This document shows positions 8,306-16,864 of a DNA stretch of 39,338 nt, piece after piece. Source of the DNA: Actinomycetota bacterium (lineage in GTDB: Bacteria > Actinomycetota > CADDZG01 > WHSQ01); NCBI GenBank assembly GCA_013695465.1, contig JACDAL010000182.1:1-39338 (forward strand), in the 5' to 3' direction. Both the position numbers and the translations under genes were made by a program. Numbering within the stretch: position 1 is the stretch's first letter; every line of letters starts with the position of its first letter. Under the pieces are notes generated by a model that searched no databases, had not been told where the DNA came from, and worked only from the letters and a program-made list of their open reading frames with translations.

Positions 8306-9106
8306 CTAGGATGCACCTTCCTCGCGAGCGACCTCTTCGATGTCCTGCACCGACAATCCCAGCTCCTTTGCCAACCCCTCATAGCCTTCGGCTTCGAGCT
8401 GTTCGGCGAGCTCGAAGCCCCCGGACCTTGCGATGCGTCCGCCCATGAGGACGTGAACCACGTCGGGGTGAATATAGTTGAGCAGGCGCTGATAGTGAGT
8501 AATGAGGACGATGCCGACCTCGGGGCCGGCGAGCTTGTTGACACCGCCGGACACATGCTTGAGCGCATCGATGTCGAGCCCCGAATCGGTCTCGTCCATG
8601 ATCGCAAGCTCCGGGGACAGCACAGCCATCTGAAGGATCTCGTTGCGCTTCTTCTCGCCACCCGAGAAACCCTGGTTGACGTAGCGGTCGACGAGCTCGG
8701 TGGGAATCTCGAGCAAGTCGATCTTCTCCTGCAGAAAAAGCCTGAACGCCATCGCGGCCTTCTGGTCTTCGGGATGGATGGCGTTGTACGCGGTCCGCAA
8801 GAAGTTCACCACCGAGACACCCGGAACCTCGGTCGGATACTGGAAAGCCAAGAAGATGCCCGCCTTAGCGCGCTCGTCAGGAGCGAGGGGGGAGATGTCC
8901 TCACCCTTGTAGAGCATCTTGCCGGCGGTCACCTCATAGCCGGGGCGGCCGGTCAACACATAGGCGAGTGTCGACTTACCGGAACCGTTGGGCCCCATGA
9001 TGGCGTGGATCTCGCCCTTGCCGATGATGAGGTCGAGACCCGTAAGGATCTCCCGGCCCTCGACCTCTACGTGGAGGTCCTCGATCTGCAAAAGTGTTTC
9101 AGACAT
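8306..9106 (-). CDS. sufC: SufC Fe-S assembly ATPase
   Basis: 266 residues, ABC-type ATPase of the SufBCD scaffold. Walker A is 'GPNGSGKS' (38-45), the signature is 'FSGGEKKRNEILQMA', and Walker B is 'LAIMDETDSGLDIDALK', where the D-E-T-D-S wording is diagnostic for SufC. It powers opening of the SufB-SufD heterodimer during cluster assembly. ATG 9106 is preceded by GAGGAG at the end of the Rieske gene. Confidence 0.97.
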   Translation of the reverse strand: MSETLLQIEDLHVEVEGREILTGLDLIIGKGEIHAIMGPNGSGKSTLAYVLTGRPGYEVTAGKMLYKGEDISPLAPDERAKAGIFLAFQYPTEVPGVSVVNFLRTAYNAIHPEDQKAAMAFRLFLQEKIDLLEIPTELVDRYVNQGFSGGEKKRNEILQMAVLSPELAIMDETDSGLDIDALKHVSGGVNKLAGPEVGIVLITHYQRLLNYIHPDVVHVLMGGRIARSGGFELAEQLEAEGYEGLAKELGLSVQDIEEVAREEGAS

Positions 9107-9115
9107 GTCTAACGC

Positions 9116-9451
9116 TCACTCCTCGGCTGTCTTCTCAGGGCCGACTGAAACAAGGTCGCCCTCAACTTTCACTTCAAAAGCCACTTCGGGCTTGGTTGCG
9201 GGCAGGATGCGTACGGACCCGTCCGCAACGTTGAAACGGGAGCCGTGCAGAGGGCACTCGACCTCGAGCTCATCGGGGTCGAAGTCGCCCTCCGTCAGGT
9301 ACGCCTCCTCGTGCGTGCAGATGTCGGACATGGCGAAGACATCGTCGCCGACACGGTAGAGACCTACCAGCTCGCCGGCGACCGAGACCTGCTTCATTCC
9401 GCCATCTGGAATCTCATCGAGTTTGGCAACAACTCTGAACCCTGCTTTCAC
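9116..9451 (-). CDS. Rieske-type [2Fe-2S] ferredoxin inside the suf operon
   Basis: 111 residues. Cluster ligands are Cys45 and His47 ('ICTHEEA') and Cys66 and His69 ('ECPLHGSRF'), spaced as in Rieske ferredoxins of non-heme oxygenases (NirD/BphF-like). No transmembrane helix or signal peptide, so it is cytoplasmic. It starts at a GTG that overlaps the sufD stop by 4 bases and lies 9 bases before sufC, so it is co-translated with the Fe-S machinery rather than with an oxygenase. It could be a client, an electron donor for assembly, or a cluster carrier; sequence alone does not decide. Confidence 0.93.
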   Translation of the reverse strand: MKAGFRVVAKLDEIPDGGMKQVSVAGELVGLYRVGDDVFAMSDICTHEEAYLTEGDFDPDELEVECPLHGSRFNVADGSVRILPATKPEVAFEVKVEGDLVSVGPEKTAEE

Positions 9452-10680
9452 GCAGCCACCTCGAGGCTCTGACCACCCTCGACCTTGGCGGCGATCGCGT
9501 TGGCAAGGCCCTCACGGACCTCAGCGACGCGGATGCGGTCGAGGACATCGCCGAAGAACCCGAAGACGACGAGCTTCTGGGCCGTAACCCTGTCGATGCC
9601 GCGGCTCATCAGATAGAAGAGGTGCTCTTCTTCGACCGGAGACACGGTGGCGCCGTGGGTGCAGCGAACCTCGTTCGCCTCGATCTCGAGCTGCGGGATC
9701 GAGCGCGCCATCGAGTCCTCCGAAAGCAAGAGGTTGCGATTGGCCTGGTAGGCGTCGGTGCCCTGTGCGCCCCGCAAGACCTTTATGAGCCCCGAGTACT
9801 CCGATCGAGACCGCTCTTTCAGCGCGCCCTTGTAGAGCAGGTCCGAGGTGGTGTGGGCCGCGTTGTGGGACTGAAGAGTGCGCTGCGCGAAGTGCTGCTC
9901 GGAGTCGGCGAAATAGAGACCGAGCATCTCGGAGAACGAGCCCTCGCCCTTGAGCACCGACTCGACCTGGGTGCGGGCGAAGGCCGAGCCGAGGTTCACC
10001 GCCAGGCTGCGCACCGTGGAGTCGCGATGGCCCGTGAAGCGCTGGGTCTGGAAGTGGTGAACGCTGCGTCCCCACTGCTGCAACGAGATGTAGTTGACCG
10101 TGGCTCCCCGGCGCGCCTCGACCTCGACGACGCTGGCGCAAAGCGATGGCTCGGACAGGTCCTCAGAGCCGAAGCGATCGACGAAGGTCAGGCTCGCCTG
10201 CTCGTCGACGACGACGGTCGTGTGCGGGAACACGGAGCCCCCGCCGGCCATCCGGCGGGCGATCGACAGAGGCATCTCGACCTCGACTCCTCTAGGCACG
10301 TAGACCAGCACTCCGTCCGAGAGGAACGCACCGTGCAGCGCTGTGAACTTGTGCTCCTGGATGGGAACCTCGGTGAAGAAGTGCTCCTCGAGCAGCTCGG
10401 GATGGTCCCGGGCAGCGCTCCAAAGGTCGGTAACGATGACTCCTCGGGCCGCCGCTTCGGGCGACAGCTCGGGGACCCCCTCGGTGGGTACGGGGGCATC
10501 GAAGCGGTCGAAGTCGAACCTCCGCACGTCCGTGTAGCGCCACTCCTCGCCCTTCGGGTCGGGAGGCTCGAGTTTCTCGAAGACGTCGAACGCCGCCATG
10601 CGACGCTCGACCAGCCAGGAGGGCTCGTGGAGGGCTCGGGACAGCCTCTCGGCCGCCTCTCTGTTCAGCTTGTCGGGCAT
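9448..10680 (-). CDS. sufD: SufD Fe-S cluster assembly protein
   Basis: 410 residues, SufBD beta-helix family. Typical segments are 'PKGEEWRYTDVRRFDFDRF' near the N-terminus, 'GVLVYVPRGVEVEMPL', and '[23 protein letters not shown]' near the C-terminus. As SufD it pairs with SufB and SufC to form the scaffold. ATG 10680 is chosen because of GAGGTG 9 bases upstream and because the conserved start lies here; the frame stays open to 10890 but that segment is leader DNA with repeats and an operator. First gene of the sufD-Rieske-sufC-sufS-sufU unit. sufB, its usual neighbour, is about 8 kb away on the same strand. Confidence 0.95.
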   Translation of the reverse strand: MPDKLNREAAERLSRALHEPSWLVERRMAAFDVFEKLEPPDPKGEEWRYTDVRRFDFDRFDAPVPTEGVPELSPEAAARGVIVTDLWSAARDHPELLEEHFFTEVPIQEHKFTALHGAFLSDGVLVYVPRGVEVEMPLSIARRMAGGGSVFPHTTVVVDEQASLTFVDRFGSEDLSEPSLCASVVEVEARRGATVNYISLQQWGRSVHHFQTQRFTGHRDSTVRSLAVNLGSAFARTQVESVLKGEGSFSEMLGLYFADSEQHFAQRTLQSHNAAHTTSDLLYKGALKERSRSEYSGLIKVLRGAQGTDAYQANRNLLLSEDSMARSIPQLEIEANEVRCTHGATVSPVEEEHLFYLMSRGIDRVTAQKLVVFGFFGDVLDRIRVAEVREGLANAIAAKVEGGQSLEVAA

Positions 10681-10726
10681 ACCAGGGGGCACCTCTTCAA
10701 ATAACCGGATCGAGGGGGCGGTGCGC

Positions 10727-10756
10727 GGCGGGTGCAGCGACGGCGGGTGCAGCGAC
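10727..10756. repeat. Perfect 15-bp tandem repeat in the sufD leader
   Basis: GGCGGGTGCAGCGAC occurs twice in a row (10727-10741 and 10742-10756), between the predicted promoter and the sufD ribosome-binding site. It would be in the mRNA 5' leader. Confidence 0.8.
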
Positions 10757-10785
10757 GCCCACTTGTGAACCCATTCACGATAACA

Positions 10786-10801
10786 GTTAGGCTTGCCTAA
10801 C
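10786..10801 (-). promoter_or_regulatory. Iron-box-like operator and promoter of the suf operon
   Basis: GTTAGGC-TT-GCCTAAC is a 7+7 bp palindrome. Its TTAGG-N4-CCTAA core resembles the right two-thirds of the DtxR/IdeR consensus TTAGGTTAGGCTAACCTAA. On the minus strand it lies between TTCGAC (a possible -35) and TTATCG (a possible -10, about 18 bases apart), an ideal position for repression. A similar box precedes sufB at 20093. The regulator could be an IdeR-type protein or another suf repressor; none is encoded adjacent. Confidence 0.6.
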
Positions 10802-10929
10802 GTCGAACCTCCGCAGCTCTCCGAACTAAGCTTGTCGTGCCCGGCCCCCAGACCGCCCCCGAGTCGGCTCTTTCCCCACCGGGGGCGCAATCCGAGTTGG
10901 GGTGGCGGGTCGAGGCTCGGGCTCCCCCT

Positions 10930-10935
10930 TAGCCT
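10930..10935 (+). promoter_or_regulatory. -10 box, leaderless-type, for the DMT permease
   Basis: TAGCCT ends 6 bases before ATG 10942; there is no Shine-Dalgarno. Confidence 0.4.
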
Positions 10936-10941
10936 TCCGTG

Positions 10942-11820
10942 ATGCTCTCTACGGACCGGACCTCTCCGGGCACTCTCGGCCTCGTCGCCATCGCCGCGGC
11001 CGCGACGTTGTTCGCAGTCGCCGGAGCCGTCGCCGCGGACCTGTTTGACGCCGGGGTGACCCCGGTCGAGCTTGCCCAGGTGCGCGCTGCGGTGGCCCTG
11101 GCAGGCCTGGCGCTGGTGCCCGGCGCCCGGAGAGGGTGGGGGCAGACACTACCGCCGAGGCTCGTAGTGCTCCACGGCCTCTCTCTGGCGCTGGTAACGG
11201 TTTCCTACTACATCGCCCTAGACCACTTGGCGGTGGCAGTGGCGATCGTTCTTCAGTACACGGGTCCGGCGATGGTCGTGGCGTGGAAGGCGGCCCGAGC
11301 CAGGCGGTGGCCGTCCCCTCGCATCCTGCTGTGCCTGGCTTCCGCCCTGGCGGGAGCCGCGCTGATCTCCGAGGTCGCCTCCGGCCCCTTGGGCTCGCTC
11401 AATCTCGTTGGTGTGGCCGCGGGCCTGGCCAGCGCAGTGCTGTTCGCCACCTATTCGCTCCTCAGCGAGAACTCGGCCGACACCTTCGGCCCTCTTGGAG
11501 GGATGTTCAGGGCGTGGGCGGTCGCCACTGCGATATGGGCCGTCTACGGGCTGGCGGTGGAGTGGCCGGCGCAGGCGCTCATGGTTGAGCATCTACCCGG
11601 AGTCTTGTTCGTGAGCCTCTTCGGAACGCTCGCCCCCTTTCTTTTCTACGTCTGGGGGATCGAGCGCGTGCGGGCCGAGCGCGCCTCGATCGCCCTCACG
11701 CTCGAGCCCGTGGTGGCTGCTGCGGTGGCGTGGGTGTGGCTGGCCCAGAGCCTGTCGGCGGTCCAGATAGCCGGCGGCGCGCTCGTCATCGTGGCAGTGC
11801 TGACGCTGCCTCAGCGCTGA
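10942..11820 (+). CDS. EamA/DMT superfamily permease
   Basis: 292 residues, very hydrophobic, about 10 transmembrane segments in two EamA repeats. The first repeat includes 'LAVAVAIVLQYTGPAMVVAWKA' (split at 20: LAVAVAIVLQYTGP, then MVVAWKA), and the second ends in 'ASIALTLEPVVAAAVAWVWL', the RhaT/EamA hallmark. Such proteins export amino acids or other small metabolites. GTG 10939 directly precedes ATG 10942 in frame; -10 spacing favours the ATG. Divergent from the suf operon. Confidence 0.87.
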   Translation: MLSTDRTSPGTLGLVAIAAAATLFAVAGAVAADLFDAGVTPVELAQVRAAVALAGLALVPGARRGWGQTLPPRLVVLHGLSLALVTVSYYIALDHLAVAVAIVLQYTGPAMVVAWKAARARRWPSPRILLCLASALAGAALISEVASGPLGSLNLVGVAAGLASAVLFATYSLLSENSADTFGPLGGMFRAWAVATAIWAVYGLAVEWPAQALMVEHLPGVLFVSLFGTLAPFLFYVWGIERVRAERASIALTLEPVVAAAVAWVWLAQSLSAVQIAGGALVIVAVLTLPQR

Positions 11821-11826
11821 GGACCT

Positions 11827-11832
11827 CATACT
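11827..11832 (+). promoter_or_regulatory. -10 box, leaderless-type, for the GNAT gene
   Basis: CATACT ends 6 bases before GTG 11839 and begins just past the DMT stop, so the GNAT gene may be transcribed separately. Confidence 0.35.
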
Positions 11833-11838
11833 CCTACG

Positions 11839-12831
11839 GTGATCCCACTCGAAGCACCCCCCGGATACCGAGCCGTGAGGCCCTCGCGCGCCGACCTCGA
11901 GGCCATTGCGGAGGTTCTCGTGGCCTGCGATGTCGACGAGGTGGGACATCCGGATTTCCTGGACGCCCAGTGGCTCGAAGAGGAGTGGGACGTCTATTGC
12001 ATTGACCTCGAATCGAACGCCTGGGTGGTACGGACCGCAGAGGGCCGCTCGGCCGCGTATGCGCACATCGCCGAGGAGATCCCGGGTGTCACCTGGGAGG
12101 CCATGGGATGGGTCCACCCGGACGATCGCGGGCGGGGGCTGGGCCACTTCCTGGTCCGGGCAACCGAGCAGGACGCTGCCGCGAAACTATCGGAAGCCGG
12201 TGCTCTCAATCTCCACAACATCGCCCCGGGACAGGATGCAGCCGCCGACGAACTGTTGCGCAGCACCGGCTTCGGGATCACCAGGTACTTCTGGCACATG
12301 GAGATGTCGCTGGGGCCGGGAAGGCCGCGTCCGCCCATGCCCCCGGACCTCGAGATCACGCCCTTTCAGCTACAGCGGGACGAACGCGACGTGCACAGGG
12401 TTCTCGAGGTCGCCTTCGAGAAGCACTGGGGGACCGCGCCGATTGCCTTCGAGAAGTGGATGCAAGAAAACGTAAATATGCCCTCGTTCGACCCGTCGTT
12501 GTCTTTCGTGGCGCGGATCAAGGACGAGATCGTGGGTGTGCTGGTGGGACGCATCGATCATGGGCACGGATACGTAAACGACTTGGGAGTCCTGGAGGCC
12601 CATCGTGGCCGTGGGATCGGGGCGGCTCTGCTCGAAAAGAGCTTCATCGCGTTCGAGGTGCGCGGCCTGCCCGACGTGCGGCTCAACGTGGATGCAGCCA
12701 ACGAAACCGGAGCCGTACGCCTCTACGAGCGCGCCGGAATGACGGCTGTGCGCACATGGGTCGTGTTCGCTAAGGAGATCGGCCCGGCAGGCGCCGGAGA
12801 CTCCTCGGCGGGCCCCAGGTGCGGAACCTAG
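11839..12831 (+). CDS. Tandem GNAT-fold acetyltransferase
   Basis: 330 residues with two GNAT domains. The first (about 10-150) has a degenerate acetyl-CoA loop 'VHPDDRGRGLGHFLVRA'. The second (about 170-320) has a textbook loop 'VLEAHRGRGIGAALLEKSF' and the closing 'NETGAVRLYERAGM'. The architecture is that of mycothiol synthase MshD and related actinobacterial proteins, but I see no residues that prove a mycothiol substrate. Both acetyl-CoA loops are intact enough to bind. Start GTG 11839 gives the leaderless spacing. Follows the DMT gene by 18 bases. Confidence 0.87.
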   Translation: MIPLEAPPGYRAVRPSRADLEAIAEVLVACDVDEVGHPDFLDAQWLEEEWDVYCIDLESNAWVVRTAEGRSAAYAHIAEEIPGVTWEAMGWVHPDDRGRGLGHFLVRATEQDAAAKLSEAGALNLHNIAPGQDAAADELLRSTGFGITRYFWHMEMSLGPGRPRPPMPPDLEITPFQLQRDERDVHRVLEVAFEKHWGTAPIAFEKWMQENVNMPSFDPSLSFVARIKDEIVGVLVGRIDHGHGYVNDLGVLEAHRGRGIGAALLEKSFIAFEVRGLPDVRLNVDAANETGAVRLYERAGMTAVRTWVVFAKEIGPAGAGDSSAGPRCGT

Positions 12832-13224
12832 CAGCTTAGCCTAACGGGGCGGTCCCGCCTTCATGCGCAGGCGCCTCGAGATCCGGCGAGGCCTGCGTCC
12901 TCTTAAGTGCCAACCATCCAGTCCTCTCGATCCCTCCAGTCGCTCCCGGACTCCATTCCTCGACGCCGCTCTTGGGGCTCCGTGACGTCCGGGTCCGGTG
13001 ATTCCTTGCCATGACATCGGCGGAGGCACTGATCAGCCGCCTGCGGACTGCCCGGGGCCGCGTTGTTGTTCGCACCTTGTCTATGGGCTCGTGCCACGGT
13101 GAGCTGGGCCAGGCGGTTCCGGCCACTGCTCCTCCGCCCACCCGTCCGATGGCCCAAGGGGGCTTCCCGAGGGAAATTCAGTTCCTAAAGCAGGAGGCGC
13201 AGCTACCGATTAAGACTTCAGCAG
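12832..13224. other. Intergenic region before the GGDEF-EAL gene
   Basis: No protein resemblance in any frame. It holds a terminator-like hairpin (12866-12897) and otherwise no recognisable promoter. It marks the left edge of the less GC-rich block that runs through kaiB. I looked for the conserved core of a c-di-GMP riboswitch in front of the cyclase gene and did not find it. Confidence 0.5.
12866..12897 (+). terminator. Hairpin terminator after the GNAT gene
   Basis: CGCAGG and CCTCG (12866-12878, split by a 2-base bulge) pair with CGAGG-CCTGCG (12887-12897) around an 8-base loop, followed by TCCTCTT. Confidence 0.5.
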
Positions 13225-15330
13225 ATGGTAGCTATCGATAACAAAGTTCCCGATCCTCAGAGTCCCCGCAAAGGCCAAGAGAAACCTTCCCCGACAGAGG
13301 ACGCCAATAAAAACATGTCAACCGGTAGAAGAGTCGGGCGTCCCGAAACCGAGAGCGGCTTTCGTGATGCCGTGATGGCGACACTCGACGGGATCCTCGT
13401 GGTCGATGAAGAGGGACGGGTCCACTTTGCGAACCCTTCGGCAGAAACGCTCCTGGGGTGGTCTGCCGATCAGCTGCTCGCAAGCCCGTTCGGGCTCCCC
13501 CTAGGGGCGACGGATAACATCGCCGAGCTCGACCTCGTCCGTCGAGACGGGCCCCCGATCATAGTCGAGATGCATGTCGGACCGATGTCGTGGGCAGGTC
13601 GTGACGCCTTCGTGGTGACGCTGCGCGACATCACCGCACGGAAAACGGTAGAGCGAGAGCTGCGTGAAAGCGAGGAGCGATACGTTCTGGCCGCTCACGG
13701 ATCGAACGACGGTCTGTGGGACTGGGACCTCGTTGCGAACAGTCTCCATACCTCGCCGCGCTGGAACGAAATAGTCGGATTGGGTCCGACCGATATAATC
13801 GAAGAGCCCACCGGATGGCTTGACCGGGTTCATTCCGACGACCTCTCCTCGCTGCAACGGGATATTGACCAGCACCTCGGTGGCGAGACCGATCGACTGG
13901 CGAATGAGCATCGGCTCCAGCATTGCGACGGTTCCTACAAGTCTGTGTTGAGCCGGGGTGTGGCGATCCATCAATATGGACGGCCCGTCCGGTTTGCCGG
14001 ATCTCTTACCGACCTCACTGGCCGGCAAGAGCTCCTCAGGAAAGCACTGCACGATTCCCTCACGAACCTCCCGAACCGGGCACACTTCCTTGACCACTTG
14101 AAGGACGCCTTGGCCCGCGGCGAGCGGAATCAGGGCGGGTCCCATGTCGCCGTGCTCTTTCTCGATCTAGATCGGTTCAAGCTCGTGAACGACAGCCTCG
14201 GGCACTCTGCCGGAGACGAGCTGCTCGTGGAAGTCGCAAGCCGCATCTCCAACTGCCTGCGCTCCACCGACGTCGCCGCCCGGCTTGGTGGCGATGAATT
14301 CGCCGTCCTTCTCGATAAGGTCGACAGTTTCCAAGCCGCGCTTTCCGTCACCCTGCGCATTCAAGAGGAAATTGCTCGACCGATCGAGTCGAATACCGCC
14401 CAATTGTATTCGACGGCGAGCATCGGCATCGCCTTCAGCGACCTGCGCTACCAGGACGCCGACCAGATGCTTCGCAGCGCAGACATCGCCATGTATAGAG
14501 CCAAAGCTCAGGGTCCGGGGAACTGCCAGATCTTCGAGCACGAAATGCACCGGCAAGCACTTCGGCGACTCCGGCTTCATACCGAGTTGCGACAGGCCGT
14601 CGAATGCTCGGAGTTCAGCATGCACTATCAGCCCATCATCGACCTAACGGATGAACGCATCGTGGGATTCGAGGCACTGCTCCGATGGCAGCACAGAACG
14701 CGCGGAACGGTCGACGCCGCTTCCTTCATAGACGCCGCCGATGAGACGGGGGTCATTGTGTCTCTGGGATGGAAGGCCTTGGACATCGCTTGCCGGCAGG
14801 TGAAGGAGTGGAATGAAAATGCAACACCCACCAGGATGAGCGTCAACATATCTAATCGACAGTTCGCGCAATCCGACTTCGCCGCTCGGGTCGAGCAGGC
14901 TCTAACGCGCTCAGGGATCGACGGTTCTGCAATTCAGTTGGAGATCACCGAGCGTGTGATGGTTCAGGACTACGAGATGACGACGGCCCACCTCAAGCAG
15001 TGCCAGGATCTTGGAGTCGAGATACTAATCGACGACTTTGGTACGGGCCAGTCGTCACTCGCGGCCCTGCACCGCCTCCCGGTTGACACGGTCAAGATAG
15101 ATCGCTCCTTCATCTCCGGACTCGAGGGAAACGGCGGCGGCGAAGTCGTGCAGGCCATTCTCGCCATGACGCAGAGTCTGGGTCTCCACGTGATTGGAGA
15201 GGGCATCGAAACGCCCGAGCAGCGCTCTCGACTCACAGCGCTCGGATGTGGCGTAGGACAGGGCTTCTTGTTCGAGCCGGCGCTCGAGCCAGGCGAGGCA
15301 TCCCGTCTCCTCCTAAAGGGAACGTTGTAA
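13225..15330 (+). CDS. PAS-PAS-GGDEF-EAL c-di-GMP enzyme
   Basis: 701 residues, no membrane segments. Order: low-complexity N-terminus (1-45), PAS (about 46-135, 'ILVVDEEGRVHFANPSAETLLGW'-type, split: ILVVDEEGRV, NPSAETLLGW), PAS/PAC (about 150-265), GGDEF (275-440) and EAL (445-695). The cyclase motif is intact, GGDEF at 355-359, with an RxxD inhibitory site (Arg346-Asp349) exactly 5 residues before it. The EAL domain keeps EAL (483-485), 'SVNIS', 'EITERVM', 'IDDFGTG', 'VKIDRSF' and 'GEGIET', so the phosphodiesterase is also expected to be active. It could make or break c-di-GMP in answer to a PAS signal. It is convergent with kaiC, 55 bases apart, and is less GC-rich than the window average by eye. 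ATG 13225 is the first start; later ATGs before the PAS are possible. Confidence 0.95.
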   Translation: MVAIDNKVPDPQSPRKGQEKPSPTEDANKNMSTGRRVGRPETESGFRDAVMATLDGILVVDEEGRVHFANPSAETLLGWSADQLLASPFGLPLGATDNIAELDLVRRDGPPIIVEMHVGPMSWAGRDAFVVTLRDITARKTVERELRESEERYVLAAHGSNDGLWDWDLVANSLHTSPRWNEIVGLGPTDIIEEPTGWLDRVHSDDLSSLQRDIDQHLGGETDRLANEHRLQHCDGSYKSVLSRGVAIHQYGRPVRFAGSLTDLTGRQELLRKALHDSLTNLPNRAHFLDHLKDALARGERNQGGSHVAVLFLDLDRFKLVNDSLGHSAGDELLVEVASRISNCLRSTDVAARLGGDEFAVLLDKVDSFQAALSVTLRIQEEIARPIESNTAQLYSTASIGIAFSDLRYQDADQMLRSADIAMYRAKAQGPGNCQIFEHEMHRQALRRLRLHTELRQAVECSEFSMHYQPIIDLTDERIVGFEALLRWQHRTRGTVDAASFIDAADETGVIVSLGWKALDIACRQVKEWNENATPTRMSVNISNRQFAQSDFAARVEQALTRSGIDGSAIQLEITERVMVQDYEMTTAHLKQCQDLGVEILIDDFGTGQSSLAALHRLPVDTVKIDRSFISGLEGNGGGEVVQAILAMTQSLGLHVIGEGIETPEQRSRLTALGCGVGQGFLFEPALEPGEASRLLLKGTL

Positions 15331-15360
15331 CCTTGAAAGATAACGCAACTCCTCGTAGCT

Positions 15361-15385
15361 GCGGCCGGTTGAGCTTCCGGACCGC
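15361..15385. terminator. Hairpin between the GGDEF-EAL gene and kaiC
   Basis: GCGGCCGG (15361-15368) pairs with CCGG-A-CCGC (15377-15385) with one bulged A. It sits in the 55-base gap between two convergent stops, so it may serve both directions. Confidence 0.4.
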
Positions 15386-16864
15386 TCAGATCACCGACTC
15401 GCCCCCCCCGGCCAACCCCAGAATGCCGATGCTCTGGCCGAAGGCCATGCCCACGTGTATCCCCTCCCCATCGATCGAAAACTCACGAACCCTGGTGTCG
15501 TGACTCGAGCCGCGCATCTTTAGCAAGGTGATCGCTCGGCGAATCTCGCCGGCCAACTCTGCGTAGCGCATCACAACGATCGTGTCGGTTATGGCCGAGA
15601 TGTGGGCTTCGGTGATTGACGATGCACCCATCAGAGTTCTGGTCGTGGACGTAAAGAGGCTGGTGATCTCCTGATGCTTCACGAACGAGGTCATTCCGAT
15701 GATGAAGTCTCGGAGCCCTCGAGCGGTGGCGACCCGCTCGAGGGCTGACAGGTTGTCCACCGCCAGCCGAACCGGCTGGTATTCCTCAATGACCTGCTTC
15801 ATGCTGACGAAGTGGTCTTCAAGCGACGCCATCTCTGGGTACTCGCACGCTATTCGGAGATTGCCTGAGCGCTCCATCATCGGGAGGTCGAACCCCCAGC
15901 TCGCGGCGTTCCTAATGAGCTGATCTCGGCTCTCCTCAAACGAGAAGAGCACACAACATTCACCTTGTGCCACGCCCGCAGCAATAAACTGGATAGCCAT
16001 TAGGGTCTTGCCGACTCCTGTGGGGCCCGACACGATGATGGCCGAGTCACGATAGAAACCTCCACCACACATACGATCAACCTCGGTGTTCCCCGTCGAT
16101 ACTCGAGTACTCGAGGCAAGCTCTTTTGTTCCGAGAAGCGAAACCGGTATCACGATAAACCCTTCGCTAGCCACAATCGTGAACAGCCACTCCCCGGTGC
16201 GATGCGGAGCTCCCCGAAACTTAAGTATCTCGATGGTGCGCCGGCGCTTAGCTTCCTCGAGGATATTGCGAAGGACGACAACGTTATCGGCCACGAACTC
16301 CTCGACGCCGAACCGGCTAAAGGCATTCCTCTCGCCGGCGATCTCCATGGTTAGAACGGAGGTGGTGCCCTGTTCCCTGAGCGCCGCGGCCAACCGGAAC
16401 AGCTCGAACCGCACGTGTCCCGTGTCGGCGAACCGGCTGAAGAGCGACCCCGTGGAGTCTAGGACAACCCGCTTAGCGCCAATACTCTGGACCGCGGCCC
16501 CGATGCGCGCAATGAGGGCACCGAGATCATAGTCACCGACGACCACATCCTGGGGCGAAGATGTGAGCGTCGCATCGATGAAGGTCCACTCTCCCGATTC
16601 CTCCTTGCCATCGATGTCATAGTCGAACGCGGTCATGACTTTCCGGAGATCGGAGGGGGACTCCTCGAAAGTCACGAAGACGCCGGGCTCATCGAACTGC
16701 AGGATGCCTTTCATCAAGAACTCGAGGCCGAACAGGGTCTTTCCGCTCCCCGTCGTGCCCGCCACTAGGGTCATTCGATTGGCCGGCAAGCCCCCCAGGG
16801 CGATTAGGTCGAATCCGTCGATGCCCGTGGAAATCTTGGTTACCCCCCCGCTCTTATCTCTCAC
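15386..16864 (-). CDS. kaiC: KaiC-family circadian-clock ATPase/kinase
   Basis: 492 residues, two RecA-like lobes as in cyanobacterial KaiC (519 residues). CI: Walker A 'GTTGSGKT' (36-43), catalytic Glu67-Glu68 in 'FVTFEESP'. CII: Walker A 'GPTGVGKT' (280-287), catalytic Glu310-Glu311 in 'FSFEESRDQ'. Strings such as 'FDEPGVFVTFEE', 'RRRTIEILKFRG' and 'AHISAITDTIVVMRY' match KaiC rather than RadA or DnaB. At the phosphorylation loop 'SSITEAHISAITDTI' the Ser431 equivalent is Ser423 and the Thr426 equivalent is Thr418, but the Thr432 equivalent is Ala424. The C-terminus stops about where the cyanobacterial A-loop lies, so the KaiA-binding tail is missing. Starts at GTG immediately after the kaiB stop. 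No kaiA is present. Confidence 0.95.
   Translation of the reverse strand: MRDKSGGVTKISTGIDGFDLIALGGLPANRMTLVAGTTGSGKTLFGLEFLMKGILQFDEPGVFVTFEESPSDLRKVMTAFDYDIDGKEESGEWTFIDATLTSSPQDVVVGDYDLGALIARIGAAVQSIGAKRVVLDSTGSLFSRFADTGHVRFELFRLAAALREQGTTSVLTMEIAGERNAFSRFGVEEFVADNVVVLRNILEEAKRRRTIEILKFRGAPHRTGEWLFTIVASEGFIVIPVSLLGTKELASSTRVSTGNTEVDRMCGGGFYRDSAIIVSGPTGVGKTLMAIQFIAAGVAQGECCVLFSFEESRDQLIRNAASWGFDLPMMERSGNLRIACEYPEMASLEDHFVSMKQVIEEYQPVRLAVDNLSALERVATARGLRDFIIGMTSFVKHQEITSLFTSTTRTLMGASSITEAHISAITDTIVVMRYAELAGEIRRAITLLKMRGSSHDTRVREFSIDGEGIHVGMAFGQSIGILGLAGGGESVI

Noticed and set aside
10681-10890. 70-residue N-terminal extension of SufD
   Set aside because: The segment holds tandem repeats and the operator-promoter, has no homology, and a good start with ribosome-binding site lies at 10680.
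12832-13224. c-di-GMP riboswitch before the cyclase gene
   Set aside because: The conserved core and paired helices of the GEMM type could not be found by eye.
12836-13241. Open frames in both directions between GNAT and the GGDEF-EAL gene
   Set aside because: Low-complexity translations without ribosome-binding sites or homology; a hairpin lies within.
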